NCBI GenBank assembly: GCA_020725335.1
Contig: DYFF01000006.1
Location: forward strand, 1 to 64,000
Origin: Thermodesulfovibrio sp.
GTDB lineage: Bacteria; Nitrospirota; Thermodesulfovibrionia; Thermodesulfovibrionales; Thermodesulfovibrionaceae
DNA length: 64,000 nt
Direction of reading: 5' to 3'
Numbering within the stretch: position 1 is the stretch's first letter; each line of letters starts with the position of its first letter. A program made the position numbers and the translations under genes. Of the stretch, positions 62,806 through 64,000 are shown piece by piece. A model generated the notes under the pieces. That model had not been told where the DNA came from. It saw nothing but the letters and a program-made list of their open reading frames with translations, and searched no databases.

Positions 62806-64000
62806 ATGAAATATGTAAAGGGACTTAAATGCAGGGAGTGTGGAAGAGAATACCCTGTTGAGCCCATATATGTTTGTGAATTCTGTTTCGGACCCTTAGA
62901 AGCAATTTATGATTATGGAAAGATAAAAAGAGCTTTAACAAGAAAAACTATAGAAAAAAGACCAAAAACACTATGGAGATATAAAGAACTTCTACCAATA
63001 GATGGTGAACCACAAGTAGGGCTTAGCTCAGGTTTTACTCCTCTTGTAAAAGCTGACATTCTTGCTAAATATTTAGGAGTAAAGGAACTTTACATAAAAG
63101 ATGATACAGTCAACCATCCCACGCTTTCCTTTAAAGATAGAGTTGTTGCTGTAGCACTTACAAAGGCGAAAGAGTTTGGCTTTGACACTGTTGCCTGCGC
63201 TTCTACTGGTAATCTTGCTCATGCTGTTTCAGCTCATGGAGCAAAATCAGGTTTTAATAGGTTTATTTTTATTCCTGCCTCCCTTGAGCAGAGCAAAATT
63301 ACAGCATCCATTGTTTATGAGCCAAATTTAGTTGCTGTAGACGGAAACTATGACGATGTAAACAGACTATGTAGTGAAATTGCAAACAAATACAGATGGG
63401 CATTCGTAAATATAAATATTCGTCCCTTTTATGCTGAAGGCTCAAAAACCATAGGTTTTGAAATAGTTGAACAGCTTGGGTGGGATACACCTGATAGCAT
63501 TGTTGTGCCTTGTGCAAGTGGTTCATTGCTTACAAAAGTATGGAAAGCATTAAAAGAATTTAAAGAAATTGGCATACTAAAAGAAGTGGAAACAAAAATA
63601 TACGGTGCTCAAGCAACTGGATGTTCACCCATATCTACAGCCTTCAAACAAGGAACAGATGTAATCAGACCTGTAAAACCCAATACAGTAGCTAAATCTC
63701 TTGCTATTGGGAATCCTGCTGATGGTTTTTACGCTCTGCAGGCTGTGAGAGAAAGCGGAGGAGCAATGGAAGATGTATCAGATGAAGAAATAATTGATGC
63801 AATAAAGTTGCTTGCAAAAACAGAAGGTATCTTTGCTGAAACAGCTGGAGGAGTAACCCTTGCTACTTATATTAAACTTCTTAAGGAAGGTAAGATTGAT
63901 AAGAAAGACTGCACAGTACTATGTATTACTGGTAATGGGTTAAAAACAGCAGAGGTTTTAGACGGTAAAACAGCAGAAGTTTACCATATTAAACCGAATC
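62806..64000 (+). CDS. thrC: Threonine synthase (3' end beyond right edge)
   Basis: PLP enzyme that converts O-phosphohomoserine to threonine. A small N-terminal zinc ribbon precedes the catalytic domain (LKCREC, then VCEFCFGP, two CxxC pairs). The PLP lysine is in HPTLSFKDRV. CASTGNLAHAVSAHGAKSG, then VPCASGSLLTK, ETAGGVTLATYIKLL and the final ITGNGLKTAEVLDGK follow. The frame is open to the window end, 398 codons, and a family member is about 400-410 residues, so only a few are missing. A GGAGG-type Shine-Dalgarno precedes the ATG. Confidence 0.94.
   Translation, partial: MKYVKGLKCRECGREYPVEPIYVCEFCFGPLEAIYDYGKIKRALTRKTIEKRPKTLWRYKELLPIDGEPQVGLSSGFTPLVKADILAKYLGVKELYIKDDTVNHPTLSFKDRVVAVALTKAKEFGFDTVACASTGNLAHAVSAHGAKSGFNRFIFIPASLEQSKITASIVYEPNLVAVDGNYDDVNRLCSEIANKYRWAFVNINIRPFYAEGSKTIGFEIVEQLGWDTPDSIVVPCASGSLLTKVWKALKEFKEIGILKEVETKIYGAQATGCSPISTAFKQGTDVIRPVKPNTVAKSLAIGNPADGFYALQAVRESGGAMEDVSDEEIIDAIKLLAKTEGIFAETAGGVTLATYIKLLKEGKIDKKDCTVLCITGNGLKTAEVLDGKTAEVYHIKPN

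Overview
The window is an AT-rich, tightly packed bacterial chromosome segment. It carries LptA/B/C, MlaE/F and heptose/KDO genes, so the cell is Gram-negative-type (diderm). A double-cubane-cluster reductase, a DUF763 protein, endonuclease Q and a TdeIII-like restriction enzyme suggest an anaerobic, probably thermophilic lineage. Gene content and codon style resemble Thermodesulfovibrio and relatives (Nitrospirota). That placement is inference, because no rRNA or marker search was possible.

Layout. 1-1.1 kb: the start of an exported protein (cut by the left edge) and decayed small ORFs. 1.1-1.5 kb: tRNA-Phe, tRNA-Lys, tRNA-Glu and a strong terminator. 1.6-10 kb: DUF457 membrane protein, queE, rarA, HD-GYP, YfiH, tRNA-Pro, an aromatic leader peptide with attenuator, aroF, a SemiSWEET, HDOD and GAF-GGDEF proteins. 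10-13.2 kb: rpsB-tsf-pyrH-frr-dksA-like translation operon behind a structured leader. 13.2-18.7 kb: truA, DUF763, and the hisG-rplU-rpmA-obgE-proB operon. 18.7-21.3 kb: decayed island with two kinds of IS debris and an rlmI-like pseudogene. 21.3-24.8 kb: double-cubane protein, activase and molbindin, then a PQQ-type sugar dehydrogenase. 24.8-28.2 kb: further debris, tRNA-Leu and a type II restriction-modification pair. 28.2-32.5 kb: small accessory genes. 32.5-36.9 kb: clpS-clpA-aat N-degron operon, HAD phosphatase and a GGQ rescue factor. 36.9-42.8 kb: F1Fo ATP synthase genes b', b, delta, alpha, gamma, beta, epsilon. 42.9-48.3 kb: mrp-lptC-lptA-lptB-rpoN-hpf-rapZ. 48.4-60.6 kb: long envelope, isoprenoid and phospholipid run ending in queC, plsC, endonuclease Q and a UvrD-like helicase. 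60.6-64 kb: PfpI, mlaE-mlaF and thrC (cut by the right edge).

Main regulatory observations. (1) A 15-residue leader peptide with nine aromatic residues is followed by mutually exclusive antiterminator and terminator stems ahead of DAHP synthase. The unit appears to be transcribed from the promoter of the adjacent tRNA-Pro gene. (2) Many isolated genes have a -10 box, often an extended TGn-TATAAT, ending 5-8 nt before the ATG and no Shine-Dalgarno sequence. This implies frequent leaderless transcription, while genes inside operons use good Shine-Dalgarno sites. (3) rpsB has a nested-stem 5' leader.

No CRISPR array, rRNA, replication origin or intact prophage was seen.
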